Assembly (NCBI RefSeq): GCF_001642835.1
Contig: NZ_LXEI01000002.1
Location: 1-64,000 of the forward strand
DNA: 64,000 nucleotides
Reading direction: 5' to 3'
DNA from: Pseudotamlana agarivorans
GTDB lineage: Bacteria > Bacteroidota > Bacteroidia > Flavobacteriales > Flavobacteriaceae
The notes under the pieces are model-generated. The model was not told the origin of the DNA and did no database searches. It saw nothing but the letters and a program-made list of their open reading frames with translations. The position numbers and the translations under genes were made by a program. Below are positions 1 through 6,970 of the stretch, in pieces. Within the stretch, counting starts at the first letter, position 1; each line of letters opens with the position of its first letter.

Positions 1-190
1 GTTCAGTATAAGAAACGTAGGGCAGGTGATAAGCACTATCGTTTCGGTTTATTACTTAGCTAAATATAAATATTTTGCTTTTATCTTTTTTGCTTTAAAC
101 GCCAAATTTTATATTTAGCGGACTTTGTTAATATTCACAGACCTTTCAGAAAGCCTAAATCGCCCTATGTTTTTTATACCCTGTTAGCGG
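1..190 (-). repeat. attC-like site 0 (cut by window edge)
   Basis: The arms GTATAAGAAACGTAGGGC (7-24) and GCCCTATGTTTTTTATAC (163-180) are near-perfect reverse complements. The core GTTAGCGG at 183-190 pairs with CCGCTAAC at 1975-1982, the far end of the same cassette. It lies next to the stop of the AraC gene. The outer left core is missing because the window starts here. Confidence 0.6.
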
Positions 191-199
191 TAGTATTTT

Positions 200-1114
200 T
201 CAATTAAACGATTGTCTATAAACTAAAGGTGAATGGTTCGTTTTTGTCTTAAATAACTTATTAAAGGATTGTGGGTGCTCAAACCCCAATTTATAAGCAA
301 TTTCTGCAACAGAAAGTGTAGTAGAACTTAGTAAATCTTTGGATTGTTCGATTACTTTATTCTGAATGTATTTTTGAGTATTAAGTCCAGTAAGGGAACG
401 TAACATATCACTTAAATAACGGGGCGATACATTTAATTTTTCGCTTACAATTTGTACTGTCGGCAGACCATTTTTTAAACCGTTGTCCGTTTTAAAGTGT
501 TCGTTTAATAAATTGTCTAGTGCGGTCATAATTTTATGATTGACATTTTTTCGGGTAATGAACTGCCGATTGTAAAAACGATTACTATAATTAAGAAGCA
601 ACTCTATTTGAGAGACCAAAACATCCTGACTAAATGGGTCAATATTATTATCCAATTCCACAGTCATTGTCTTAAACAAATCGCTGATAATGTGTTTTTC
701 TTTTTCTGATAAAAAAAGTGCTTCAGAAACATCATATGAAAAAAAGCCATATCGATTCATTATTTTTCCTAATGAATAATTACGAATAAAATCTGGATGA
801 AAGTATAAGGCAAAACCTTCATAAGTATCGAAATTATTAGAAATGGTAACTACTTGTTTGGGTTTTAAAAAAGCCAAACCGCCTTCTTCAAAATCGTAAT
901 GACCTTGTCCGTATTTTACTTGTCCGCTGAATTTATCTTTGAAAGAAATTTTGTAAAAATCAAGACTTATCTTTACACCTGCTTCAAATGAATTGATTGG
1001 TGTTTGGTTATAATCCACAAATGCTATCAAAGGATGTAATGGTGCGGACTGACCTAAATAACGCATTAACTGTGAAATACTGCTAAAATTTGTTATGCTT
1101 GATTTCTGATTCAT
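200..1114 (-). CDS. AraC-family transcriptional regulator
   Basis: A 304-residue DNA-binding regulator. The last 90 residues or so form an AraC/XylS double helix-turn-helix (VSPRYLSDMLRSLTG, then VAEIAYKLGFEHPQSFNKLFK), and the N-terminal 200 residues fit a sensing domain. The ATG start is the first in frame. The stop lies about 10 bp from attC-like site 0, and the SDR gene is 28 bp upstream on the same strand, so the two form a two-gene cassette. In flavobacteria AraC regulators next to an oxidoreductase often control it; that link is inferred here. The ligand is unknown. Confidence 0.85.
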   Translation of the reverse strand: MNQKSSITNFSSISQLMRYLGQSAPLHPLIAFVDYNQTPINSFEAGVKISLDFYKISFKDKFSGQVKYGQGHYDFEEGGLAFLKPKQVVTISNNFDTYEGFALYFHPDFIRNYSLGKIMNRYGFFSYDVSEALFLSEKEKHIISDLFKTMTVELDNNIDPFSQDVLVSQIELLLNYSNRFYNRQFITRKNVNHKIMTALDNLLNEHFKTDNGLKNGLPTVQIVSEKLNVSPRYLSDMLRSLTGLNTQKYIQNKVIEQSKDLLSSTTLSVAEIAYKLGFEHPQSFNKLFKTKTNHSPLVYRQSFN

Positions 1115-1141
1115 TGATTTCTATCTGACGTTTTATAATAA

Positions 1142-1882
1142 TCAATTTTGTGCTGAAGGACGAATAATAATATCTCCAACTTCCACATCTTTGGGTTGAC
1201 TAATAGCATATATAACCGAATTGGCAATCGCTTCTGGATTGATGGCAAACTGCTCCATGTTTTTCAATATTACTTTTTTCATTTCTTGATTTTCCATTTC
1301 ATCTACTAATCCAGTTTTTACAAAACCTGGTGAAATACCGGTAATTCGAATAGCTCCATCTGATTCTTGCCGAAAAGCTTCTGCGATAGTCCGAACTGCA
1401 TTTTTTGTCGCTGCATAGACACCCTGCATAGGTACAATTTTGATTCCTGATGTAGAAATAATGTTGATGATATGCCCTGAGTTTTGTTGCTTAAAAACAG
1501 GTATTGCAGCTGCCATTCCGTACAAAACTCCTTTTAGATTGACATCTATCATTTTTTCCCAACCCTCTACATCTAATTCATCTATGCGACAGAGTTCACT
1601 TATTCCTGCATTGTTTACTATTGCATCTAAACGTCCATAAGTATCTACAGCTAAAGCCACCAAATCTACCATATCAGTTTTTTTAGTTACATCAGTTTCT
1701 AAAAAAACACCTTCTCCATTATTATTGCGAATTTCATTAACAATGCTTTCTAGCTGATTTTTTCTACGCGCACCTAAAACAACTTTCACTTCATTTTTTC
1801 CCAGTTCTTTTGCAATTGCTCTCCCTATACCACTACTAGCTCCAGTGATAACAACTACTTTATCTTTAATTTTATTTTGCAT
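1142..1882 (-). CDS. SDR-family NAD(P)-dependent oxidoreductase
   Basis: A classical short-chain dehydrogenase of 246 residues. Motifs: TGASSGIG (13-20) for cofactor binding, NNAG (90-93), catalytic Ser143 and the Tyr156-x3-Lys160 pair. An in-frame TTG at 1906 would add eight residues, but the ATG at 1882 gives the usual SDR N-terminus directly before the Rossmann strand. The gene shares an integron-like cassette with the downstream AraC regulator. The substrate cannot be told from the sequence; many relatives are annotated as oxidoreductases of the YdfG type. Cytoplasmic. Confidence 0.88.
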   Translation of the reverse strand: MQNKIKDKVVVITGASSGIGRAIAKELGKNEVKVVLGARRKNQLESIVNEIRNNNGEGVFLETDVTKKTDMVDLVALAVDTYGRLDAIVNNAGISELCRIDELDVEGWEKMIDVNLKGVLYGMAAAIPVFKQQNSGHIINIISTSGIKIVPMQGVYAATKNAVRTIAEAFRQESDGAIRITGISPGFVKTGLVDEMENQEMKKVILKNMEQFAINPEAIANSVIYAISQPKDVEVGDIIIRPSAQN

Positions 1883-1974
1883 TTCTTTTAAATTATCTTT
1901 CTGCAAAAGTCTTGTAAGTAGAATAAAGAAAAGTAGTCAAATTGGTATATGATGTAGTAGTGTGGTCATTATTA

Positions 1975-2108
1975 CCGCTAACGGTCTCATGTATGGGAAG
2001 TTGCGGACAAAAGGAGAATGATTTTCCGCAGGAAAATCAGCCGTCCTAAAATGCACTTGCCATTAAATTTTGCCTAAAGTAGCAATTTTTTATACATATT
2101 GTTGGCGC
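1975..2108 (-). repeat. attC-like site A
   Basis: A 134-bp imperfect palindrome with cores CCGCTAAC (1975-1982) and GTTGGCGC (2101-2108) and a conserved AACGGTCTC edge. The outer arm ATGTATGG...AGTTGC pairs with GCAA...TATACAT. The centre is a perfect hairpin, GATTTTCCGCAGGAAAATC (2020-2038). It is nearly identical to site G at 6835-6970 apart from the private core bases. Confidence 0.72.
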
Positions 2109-2511
2109 ACGTGACATTTTTAATAATCTGCTTATCCATTATTAAGCAACTAATTTTTGCATTTTGGATTGCCGCATAGTTTTATCAGTCCGCAGTCCAG
2201 ATTGCGGAATGTTATGGATCCGAAATCGTAGGAGTAATTAAATCCGATTATTGCGCTTTGTTAAGCCGCACAGTTTGTCTGTCCGCCGTAATGCTTGCGT
2301 ATTGCTTGGAATCCGAAGTCGCATGAGTGAGTGAAGTCCGAATTATTAGGCTTTGATATACGCATTGTTTTTCAGTCCGCCGTAATATTTGCGTATTGCT
2401 TTGGTCCGAAATCGGCTGAGTAAGAAAGTCCGATTTACACGATTAGATTTGCTGTAATATTGGTTTTTAGGAATACTAAACCGCCATTTTTATTACGTTG
2501 CTCAATCATGA
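2109..2511. repeat. Non-coding cassette with three tandem ~90-bp repeats (copy 2)
   Basis: About 400 bases between sites A and B without a convincing gene. Three repeat units lie at roughly 2187-2272, 2277-2368 and 2370-2455. Each contains a version of CAGTCCGCCGT, then TTGCGTATTG, then TCCGAAATCG and a closing TCCGATT. The segment is about 90 percent identical to 6971-7371, with the worst match around 2115-2185. Possible roles are a small RNA, a promoter cassette or degenerate DNA; nothing in the sequence decides. Confidence 0.6.
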
Positions 2512-2645
2512 GCGCCAACGGTCTCGTGTATGGTTTGTGGCGTGATTTAGCATGGAAGTTAACAAATAAAACCCGAATAGAATATTCCGCAGGAATATTC
2601 GTAAGCAAGCCCGAACTAGCCATTAATTATACACTTTGTTGTGTG
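2512..2645 (-). repeat. attC-like site B
   Basis: Cores GCGCCAAC (2512-2519) and GTTGTGTG (2638-2645). The arms GTGTATGGTTTGTGGC and GCCATTAATTATACAC pair, and the central hairpin is GAATATTCCGCAGGAATATTC-like (2579-2599). GCGCCAAC pairs with GTTGGCGC at the edge of site A, so the outer bases belong to the cassette between A and B. Confidence 0.72.
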
Positions 2646-2653
2646 ACGTACCT

Positions 2654-3250
2654 TTATTTTAAAATTTTTAATGCTGGTCTATATTTAAATGTTTTGTTTC
2701 GATATACTCTTACGGTATTTATTAAAATAATTGTTAAATTAAAAATGTAAAAAATTATAGTCACTGGAAACCAACTTTGCCACATTGTTATTTTCCAAGA
2801 TATACTTAAATCCATTGAAATACTTATAATAAATTCTATAGCCAATAAAATATAAGTTAAGAACAAAAAAAGTGTCCAAGATATTTGAAAATTCAGTATT
2901 GATTTTCCCAACTCATTTACATTTTTAAGTTTATCCTTTTTAGACATCCACATTGCTAGTGGGATTATAATACCAAGTAAAGGAAAAAATAAAAATCCAA
3001 GAGCAGAAATGCTCAGTAATATCAAATAATTTTGGTCTTCCTGTATTTTCCAATCTATTATTTCGTCTGGTGATGTATCTAAAGCAATGGATAATCTTTT
3101 TAAGGTATCTCCTCTAGGAACTGTTTCGTTGTTTTCTATTCTCTGAATAGTTCTTAAGCTTAAACCAGATTCTTCTGCCAAAATTTCTTGCGATATACCT
3201 TTTCTATTCCTTAGCTCTTTTACTCTTTGTGCTAAATTCAAATTGTTCAT
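2654..3250 (-). CDS. XRE-type HTH protein with DUF4870-like membrane domain
   Basis: A 198-residue protein. Residues 9-62 are a lambda-repressor-like helix-turn-helix (GISQEILAEESGLSLRTIQR), followed by a linker and about four hydrophobic segments (roughly 75-100, 120-145, 150-185) resembling DUF4870. It would be an inner-membrane protein with a cytoplasmic DNA-binding head. It is the only gene in its cassette: the stop is 8 bp from site B, and a 110-bp leader before site C leaves room for a promoter. The target genes are unknown. Confidence 0.8.
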   Translation of the reverse strand: MNNLNLAQRVKELRNRKGISQEILAEESGLSLRTIQRIENNETVPRGDTLKRLSIALDTSPDEIIDWKIQEDQNYLILLSISALGFLFFPLLGIIIPLAMWMSKKDKLKNVNELGKSILNFQISWTLFLFLTYILLAIEFIISISMDLSISWKITMWQSWFPVTIIFYIFNLTIILINTVRVYRNKTFKYRPALKILK

Positions 3251-3360
3251 TTCAATATGTTTTTATTTTTAAGTAAAAGTAATTTGGTTCCGTCATATTG
3301 ATAGCGTCCTTTTTATGTCATTCCTACGTCATTAATGTCGTAGTCTTGTTTTTCGTATGA

Positions 3361-3494
3361 CACACAACGGTCTCGGCTATGAGTAGTTGCGTGGGTTAGC
3401 ACTCAACTTTGCAAGTACACACCAAGTTGGAAATTCCGTAGGAATTTCCAAAGTAGGCAAGAACAAGCAATTACTTATAGCCATTGTTGCCTGC
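3361..3494 (-). repeat. attC-like site C
   Basis: Cores CACACAAC (3361-3368) and GTTGCCTGC (3486-3494). The arms GGCTATGAGTAGTTGC and GCAATTACTTATAGCC pair with one mismatch, and the centre folds as GGAAATTCC-GTA-GGAATTTCC. CACACAAC pairs with GTTGTGTG of site B (cassette of the HTH gene), and GTTGCCTGC pairs with GCAGGCAAC of site D. Confidence 0.73.
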
Positions 3495-3496
3495 AG

Positions 3497-4021
3497 TTAT
3501 TTTTCTTTTATTAATTCAAATGCCTTACTTATTTTAAAAACAACTTTCATTGAGTCTATAATTGTCCAAAAAATCAAAAAGTTCCCAATTAAAATTATTG
3601 AATCAAACACAAATACTTTTGTAATTATTTTGCTTTCTATGAACCATTTTAAATATGGAAAATCAACTTCTTTAACAAAAAAGAGAATTATTACGGTTAA
3701 AAAAGTATATAATGAAAAAAGTGAGTTCTCTTTTAATTCATCGACTAAGTCAGTTAGTTTTGATTTTATTATCCCTATCTCTTCGTCTGTAAAAGATTCC
3801 TTTTTCTTTTTTGATTTCGTAAGTCGATATATTGATAGATAAACCGTATTTATTGAGCTTAAAAAAATTCCTACAATAGCAATTGAAAGTCCAACTAAAA
3901 TTGAAACAGAATTAAAGATTAATTTTTCAAGTAAAGGTTTCATTACACTTGGTTCAATGAGTGCATTTAGCCCAATAGAAAGGACTAAAATCAAAATAAA
4001 TATTAAAATCTTATTCCTCAT
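3497..4021 (-). CDS. Small four-helix membrane protein, second gene of a RexAB-like pair
   Basis: A 174-residue protein not assigned to a family. It has four predicted transmembrane helices (about 4-22, 38-60, 102-118, 133-155) and a lysine-rich cytoplasmic loop at 69-77. Its start overlaps the end of the upstream 282-residue gene by 11 bp, so the two are probably translationally coupled. Size, topology and order recall RexB, the membrane channel of the lambda RexAB abortive-infection system, but no sequence homology can be claimed. It lies alone with its partner in one cassette, 3 bp from site C. Confidence 0.65.
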   Translation of the reverse strand: MRNKILIFILILVLSIGLNALIEPSVMKPLLEKLIFNSVSILVGLSIAIVGIFLSSINTVYLSIYRLTKSKKKKESFTDEEIGIIKSKLTDLVDELKENSLFSLYTFLTVIILFFVKEVDFPYLKWFIESKIITKVFVFDSIILIGNFLIFWTIIDSMKVVFKISKAFELIKEK

Positions 4022-4859
4022 TGTTGTCGTCTATGTTTACAATTAAACTTCTAAATCTATCAATTAAAAGTAATAGGTTATCTCTAACTGTTCTTGGATT
4101 ATCGGCATTAAAATCCATTTCTTTTCTTCTTAGATGATTTGCACTCTGATATTTTTTCTTTCTACCTTCTTCGATAACTCCAAGTGTCCATTTTCCTCCA
4201 CCTGAGTCTGCATAATCTCTATAAGATTCTAATTCCTCTTCATTATAAGTTAAGTCAGCACTTTCATTTCTAAAATCAACACTGACCTCGGTCATATTGT
4301 GTTTCTCCTTTAAGGTAGCCAACCATTCATTAGCTTTTTTACTACCACCGAATAAATTCGGTGCATTCAGGTCAAAACCAATTTGATACAATCCATTTGA
4401 TTTCTTGATTATTTCCCAAAAAGCAAACTTATCTACCAAAAAGTCAAGTTTTATGTCGTATCCAAAAGAATTAGCATAGTTTTCTGTAAGTCTTTGTAAT
4501 ACGTTTTTAACATTGTCAGGTGTTGCAACAGTTGAATTGTGTTCGAAAACAATTATTTGTTTTGTTCGGTCAATAACAAAAAAAAGTTTTTCCCAATTTT
4601 GAATATCTTCTTCGTTGAAAAGTTCTTGGTCAAGTTCGATTAGATGAGTGTCCGTACTTTTAAGCAAATAACCAAGTATTATATTGTCGTTTAAGTCAGA
4701 ATTTAAAATTCGAGCTGTATATTTTCTGCCATAATATATTGTTTCTTGTTTGCCAAGAATAGGAACAGTAAACAAATCTCTCGGTTGAAGTCCGTCATCT
4801 AATGGGAACAGTGTGATGGATGCTTTAACTGAGAAGTATCTTATTGCAAAAAATTTCAT
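4011..4859 (-). CDS. Soluble protein, first gene of a RexAB-like pair
   Basis: A 282-residue protein with no signal peptide or membrane helix and no family I recognise with confidence. Features: an N-terminal ARYF-like strand, IIVFEHNSTVATPDN near the middle, and a C-terminal segment with SADLTYNEEELESYRDYADSGGGKWTLG, a helix-strand mix common in phage-exclusion and DUF4747-like proteins. Its 3-prime end overlaps the four-helix membrane gene, and a leader of only 25 bp separates it from site D. A RexA-like sensor function is inference from gene order and size (RexA is about 280 residues). Confidence 0.65.
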   Translation of the reverse strand: MKFFAIRYFSVKASITLFPLDDGLQPRDLFTVPILGKQETIYYGRKYTARILNSDLNDNIILGYLLKSTDTHLIELDQELFNEEDIQNWEKLFFVIDRTKQIIVFEHNSTVATPDNVKNVLQRLTENYANSFGYDIKLDFLVDKFAFWEIIKKSNGLYQIGFDLNAPNLFGGSKKANEWLATLKEKHNMTEVSVDFRNESADLTYNEEELESYRDYADSGGGKWTLGVIEEGRKKKYQSANHLRRKEMDFNADNPRTVRDNLLLLIDRFRSLIVNIDDNNEE

Positions 4860-4883
4860 ATTAGTTTCTGGTTGGTTTTAATT

Positions 4884-5020
4884 GCAGGCAACGGTCTCGT
4901 ATAAGCGTCAGTTACGGGCTAAATTAGCGATAATTTTCGTTTTAGAACTAACCTTAGCAATTCTGCGTGATTTTCCGCGAGGAAAATCCGCCGTAATTGC
5001 GGTTATACATTGTTGGCAAC
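4884..5020 (-). repeat. attC-like site D
   Basis: Cores GCAGGCAAC (4884-4892) and GTTGGCAAC (5012-5020). The edge reads AACGGTCTCGTATAAG, and the centre contains GATTTTCCGCGAGGAAAATC (4971-4990). GCAGGCAAC is the complement of GTTGCCTGC in site C, which defines the ends of the RexAB-like cassette. Confidence 0.72.
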
Positions 5021-5027
5021 TGTGTTT

Positions 5028-5546
5028 TTATTCTATTATAAATTCATCATCAGTTTCGATGGTTTTGATTTCGATATTACTTTCGTCATTTATTAGATTT
5101 GTAGTCAATTCCAAAAATGAATCAAAAAGATAAATTATATTTCCATAATATTTATTTCCATTATTTTTCGATTCAGTATTGTGGTTCCAAAAGTATATTT
5201 TTCCAAAACTATCTTTGGATAAATTTACCAAATAATAGTTTCCTCCACCATCATTGGCAATAGGTAGAAATTCAGTCGGAATTCTATTTTTTAACGATTT
5301 TAAAGTCGAATACATACTTGCCCAATATTCCTTATTATGCAAACCGAAGAAATATTTAATCGACCATAATTGAATTTCTTTTCCGATTTTTACTTTTATG
5401 CTGTCAAATTCTGGTTGTCCACCATTATTGATTTTTAAAAAGTCAGAATAATTGTTAGGTAAAGGAAAACCTATTTGTCTTTCAAATTCTAAAATTTCTT
5501 TAGAACTAATTTTTCCGAATTCATTTGGTTTAAGGATTTCAATCAT
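5028..5546 (-). CDS. SMI1/KNR4-family protein (immunity-type)
   Basis: A 172-residue SMI1/KNR4 (SUKH) domain protein: LPNNYSDFLKINNGG near residue 30, FLPIANDGGGNYYLVNL near 95, and GKIYFWNH near 118. In bacteria this superfamily is known mainly as immunity proteins against contact-dependent or polymorphic toxins. Here it stands alone in a cassette without a toxin, so an orphan protective gene is likely. The stop is 8 bp from site D, and the ATG is about 28 bp from site E. Cytoplasmic. Confidence 0.85.
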   Translation of the reverse strand: MIEILKPNEFGKISSKEILEFERQIGFPLPNNYSDFLKINNGGQPEFDSIKVKIGKEIQLWSIKYFFGLHNKEYWASMYSTLKSLKNRIPTEFLPIANDGGGNYYLVNLSKDSFGKIYFWNHNTESKNNGNKYYGNIIYLFDSFLELTTNLINDESNIEIKTIETDDEFIIE

Positions 5547-5573
5547 TTTTTTGGTTGTAATTTTTCCTACATT

Positions 5574-5710
5574 GTTGCCAACGGTCTCGGCTATAATTTC
5601 GTTGCGGAAAAATCCGCAGGATTCTTTCCGCCGTAGCTCGAAGATAGCAAAAATGCGTTGATTTCCGCTTAGGAAATCAACCGCAATGAATTATAGCCCT
5701 TGTTGTTTAC
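5574..5710 (-). repeat. attC-like site E
   Basis: Cores GTTGCCAAC (5574-5582) and GTTGTTTAC (5702-5710). The arms GGCTATAATTTCGTTGCGG and CCGCAATGAATTATAGCC pair. Two nested hairpins fill the centre, one around GGAAAAATCCGCAGGATT and one GATTTCCGCTTAGGAAATC (5659-5677). GTTGCCAAC is the exact complement of GTTGGCAAC in site D. Confidence 0.72.
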
Positions 5711-6047
5711 AGTGCAATTATTAGGGCAACAGTGATTTACATAATTTTAGAACAATATTTTTCACGAACTGTTTTACCGTAAGGCTTGTCAGTCCGCCGT
5801 CCTGCTTGCGAATTGTTATGTGTCCGAAACCGTATGAGTGAGAAAAAATCCGATTATTTACGTTCTGAATTTTTGCGTTCTGATTTGCCACACAGTTTAT
5901 CAGTCCGAAGTCCAGATTGCGTAAAGTTATGTGTCCGAAATCGGCTGAGTGAGTTATCCGAAATATTTTGATTTTTATGTTTTAAACCACAATATTTTTA
6001 GCGCAAAATTTAGTTGGAGTTGTGTTTTGGAAACGTCGCGCAGCATT
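5711..6047. repeat. Non-coding cassette with two tandem ~90-bp repeats
   Basis: No convincing gene. Two repeat units begin near 5787 and 5898. They carry CAGTCCGCCGTCC/CAGTCCGAAGTCC, GTTATGTGTCCGAAA and a closing TCCGAT/TCCGAAAT, and belong to the same repeat family as 2109-2511 and 6971-7371. A 61-codon plus-strand frame here gives a repetitive peptide (LSVRxPxC...LCVRNRxSE), but that merely reflects the DNA repeat. Confidence 0.55.
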
Positions 6048-6184
6048 GTAAACAACGGTTTCGTGTATAATTAGTGGCGTGATTTAGGACGGAATTTAAC
6101 AAATAAAAACCGAATAGAATATTCCGCAGGAATATTCGTAAATAAGCTCGACCTAGCCATTAATTATACACCTTGTTGCCATTA
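6048..6184 (-). repeat. attC-like site F
   Basis: Cores GTAAACAAC (6048-6056) and GTTGCCATTA (6175-6184), with a variant edge AACGGTTTCGTG. The arms GTGTATAATTAGTGGC and GCCATTAATTATACAC pair, and the centre is GAATATTCCGCAGGAATATTC-like. The longer match GCATTGTAAACAAC pairs with GTTGTTTACAGTGC of site E at 13 of 14 positions. Confidence 0.73.
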
Positions 6185-6211
6185 GTACTTTTTATTGTTC
6201 AAAATTTAGTT

Positions 6212-6535
6212 TTAATCTACAAAAGTTTCTCTAATAATATCTTTACAATTCTGTATTTCAGATTTCGATAATTGGTCAAAGGTTTTTAATATACGGGATT
6301 TGTCAATTGTCCTAATTTGGTCTATTGCAATCATTCCTTTTTTTCCGCTGTGTTTTACTTTTATTCTGGTCGGATAATTTTTCAAGTTCGTTGTCATTGG
6401 TGCAACAACGATTGTTCTTAAAAACTTATTAATTTCATTTGGCGAAATAATTACACAAGGTCTTGTTTTTTTAATTTCACTACCAATTGTTGGGTCAAGA
6501 TTTACGAGTACGATTGAATACTGTTCTAATTCCAT
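6212..6535 (-). CDS. MazF/PemK-family mRNA interferase toxin
   Basis: A 107-residue type II toxin that cleaves mRNA at short sequences. Family marks: an N-terminal G-x-I/V strand (YSIVLVNLDPTIGSEIKKTRPCVII) and the central VVAPMTTNLKNYPTRIKV. Its start overlaps the antitoxin gene by 10 bp, so the pair is translated together. It sits in its own cassette between sites F and G. Toxin-antitoxin cassettes are well known in chromosomal integrons, where they stabilise the array; that role is inferred here. Confidence 0.88.
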   Translation of the reverse strand: MELEQYSIVLVNLDPTIGSEIKKTRPCVIISPNEINKFLRTIVVAPMTTNLKNYPTRIKVKHSGKKGMIAIDQIRTIDKSRILKTFDQLSKSEIQNCKDIIRETFVD

Positions 6536-6771
6536 TCCTCAAAATTTTCGTCCTCAAAAACATCATTGAATAATAATCGATCGTCATTATTCTCATGCAT
6601 TTCTTGAAAAGCTTTTTCCCAGTTTTTTCTTGGACTACTAATTGGCTTTAGGATTATTTGTCCTTTTTCCAAAATCATCTCAACTTTGTCTTTTATGTTA
6701 TACTTTTCTAAAATAGTCTTACTTAAACGTAGACCTTTAGAATTTCCGATTTTTATAATTGCTGTTTCCAT
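6526..6771 (-). CDS. MazE/AbrB-type antitoxin
   Basis: An 81-residue protein. Residues 1-47 form an AbrB/MazE swapped-hairpin DNA-binding domain (METAIIKIGNSKGLRLSKTIL, then VEMILEKGQIILKPI). The acidic C-terminal tail (DDRLLFNDVFEDENFEEW) is typical of the part that wraps around the MazF active site. It would neutralise the downstream toxin and repress the shared promoter in the 60-bp leader before site G. Confidence 0.85.
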   Translation of the reverse strand: METAIIKIGNSKGLRLSKTILEKYNIKDKVEMILEKGQIILKPISSPRKNWEKAFQEMHENNDDRLLFNDVFEDENFEEWN

Positions 6772-6834
6772 AATATTTTATTTGTAATTACAAAGTTAGT
6801 ACAAACTATTCAGTCCGCAAAGTTTTTTCGGTAT

Positions 6835-6970
6835 TAATGGCAACGGTCTCATGTATGGGAAGTTGCGGACAAAAGGAGAATGATTTTCCGCAGGAAAATC
6901 AGCCGTCCTAAAATGCACTTGCCATTAAGTTTTGCCTAAAATAGCAATTTTTTATACATATTGTTGGCGC
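6835..6970 (-). repeat. attC-like site G
   Basis: Cores TAATGGCAAC (6835-6844) and GTTGGCGC (6963-6970). The body is nearly identical to site A, including the hairpin GATTTTCCGCAGGAAAATC. TAATGGCAAC pairs with GTTGCCATTA at site F, closing the mazEF cassette. Identity with site A begins at AAC, so the private bases outside the GTT differ. Confidence 0.73.

Noticed and set aside
1-63. Open frame running in from the left edge (VQYKKRRAGD...LLLS, stop at 61-63)
   Set aside because: It lies inside the inverted repeat of attC-like site 0 and is explained by that structure.
2460-2750. 96-codon plus-strand frame
   Set aside because: It crosses attC-like site B and the 3-prime end of the HTH gene; antisense and chance.
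3387-3842. 151-codon plus-strand frame
   Set aside because: Antisense to the membrane gene and site C; its composition mirrors the real gene.
5786-5971. Repetitive 61-residue peptide on the plus strand
   Set aside because: The repeat is in the DNA and recurs in cassettes where the frame is not kept.
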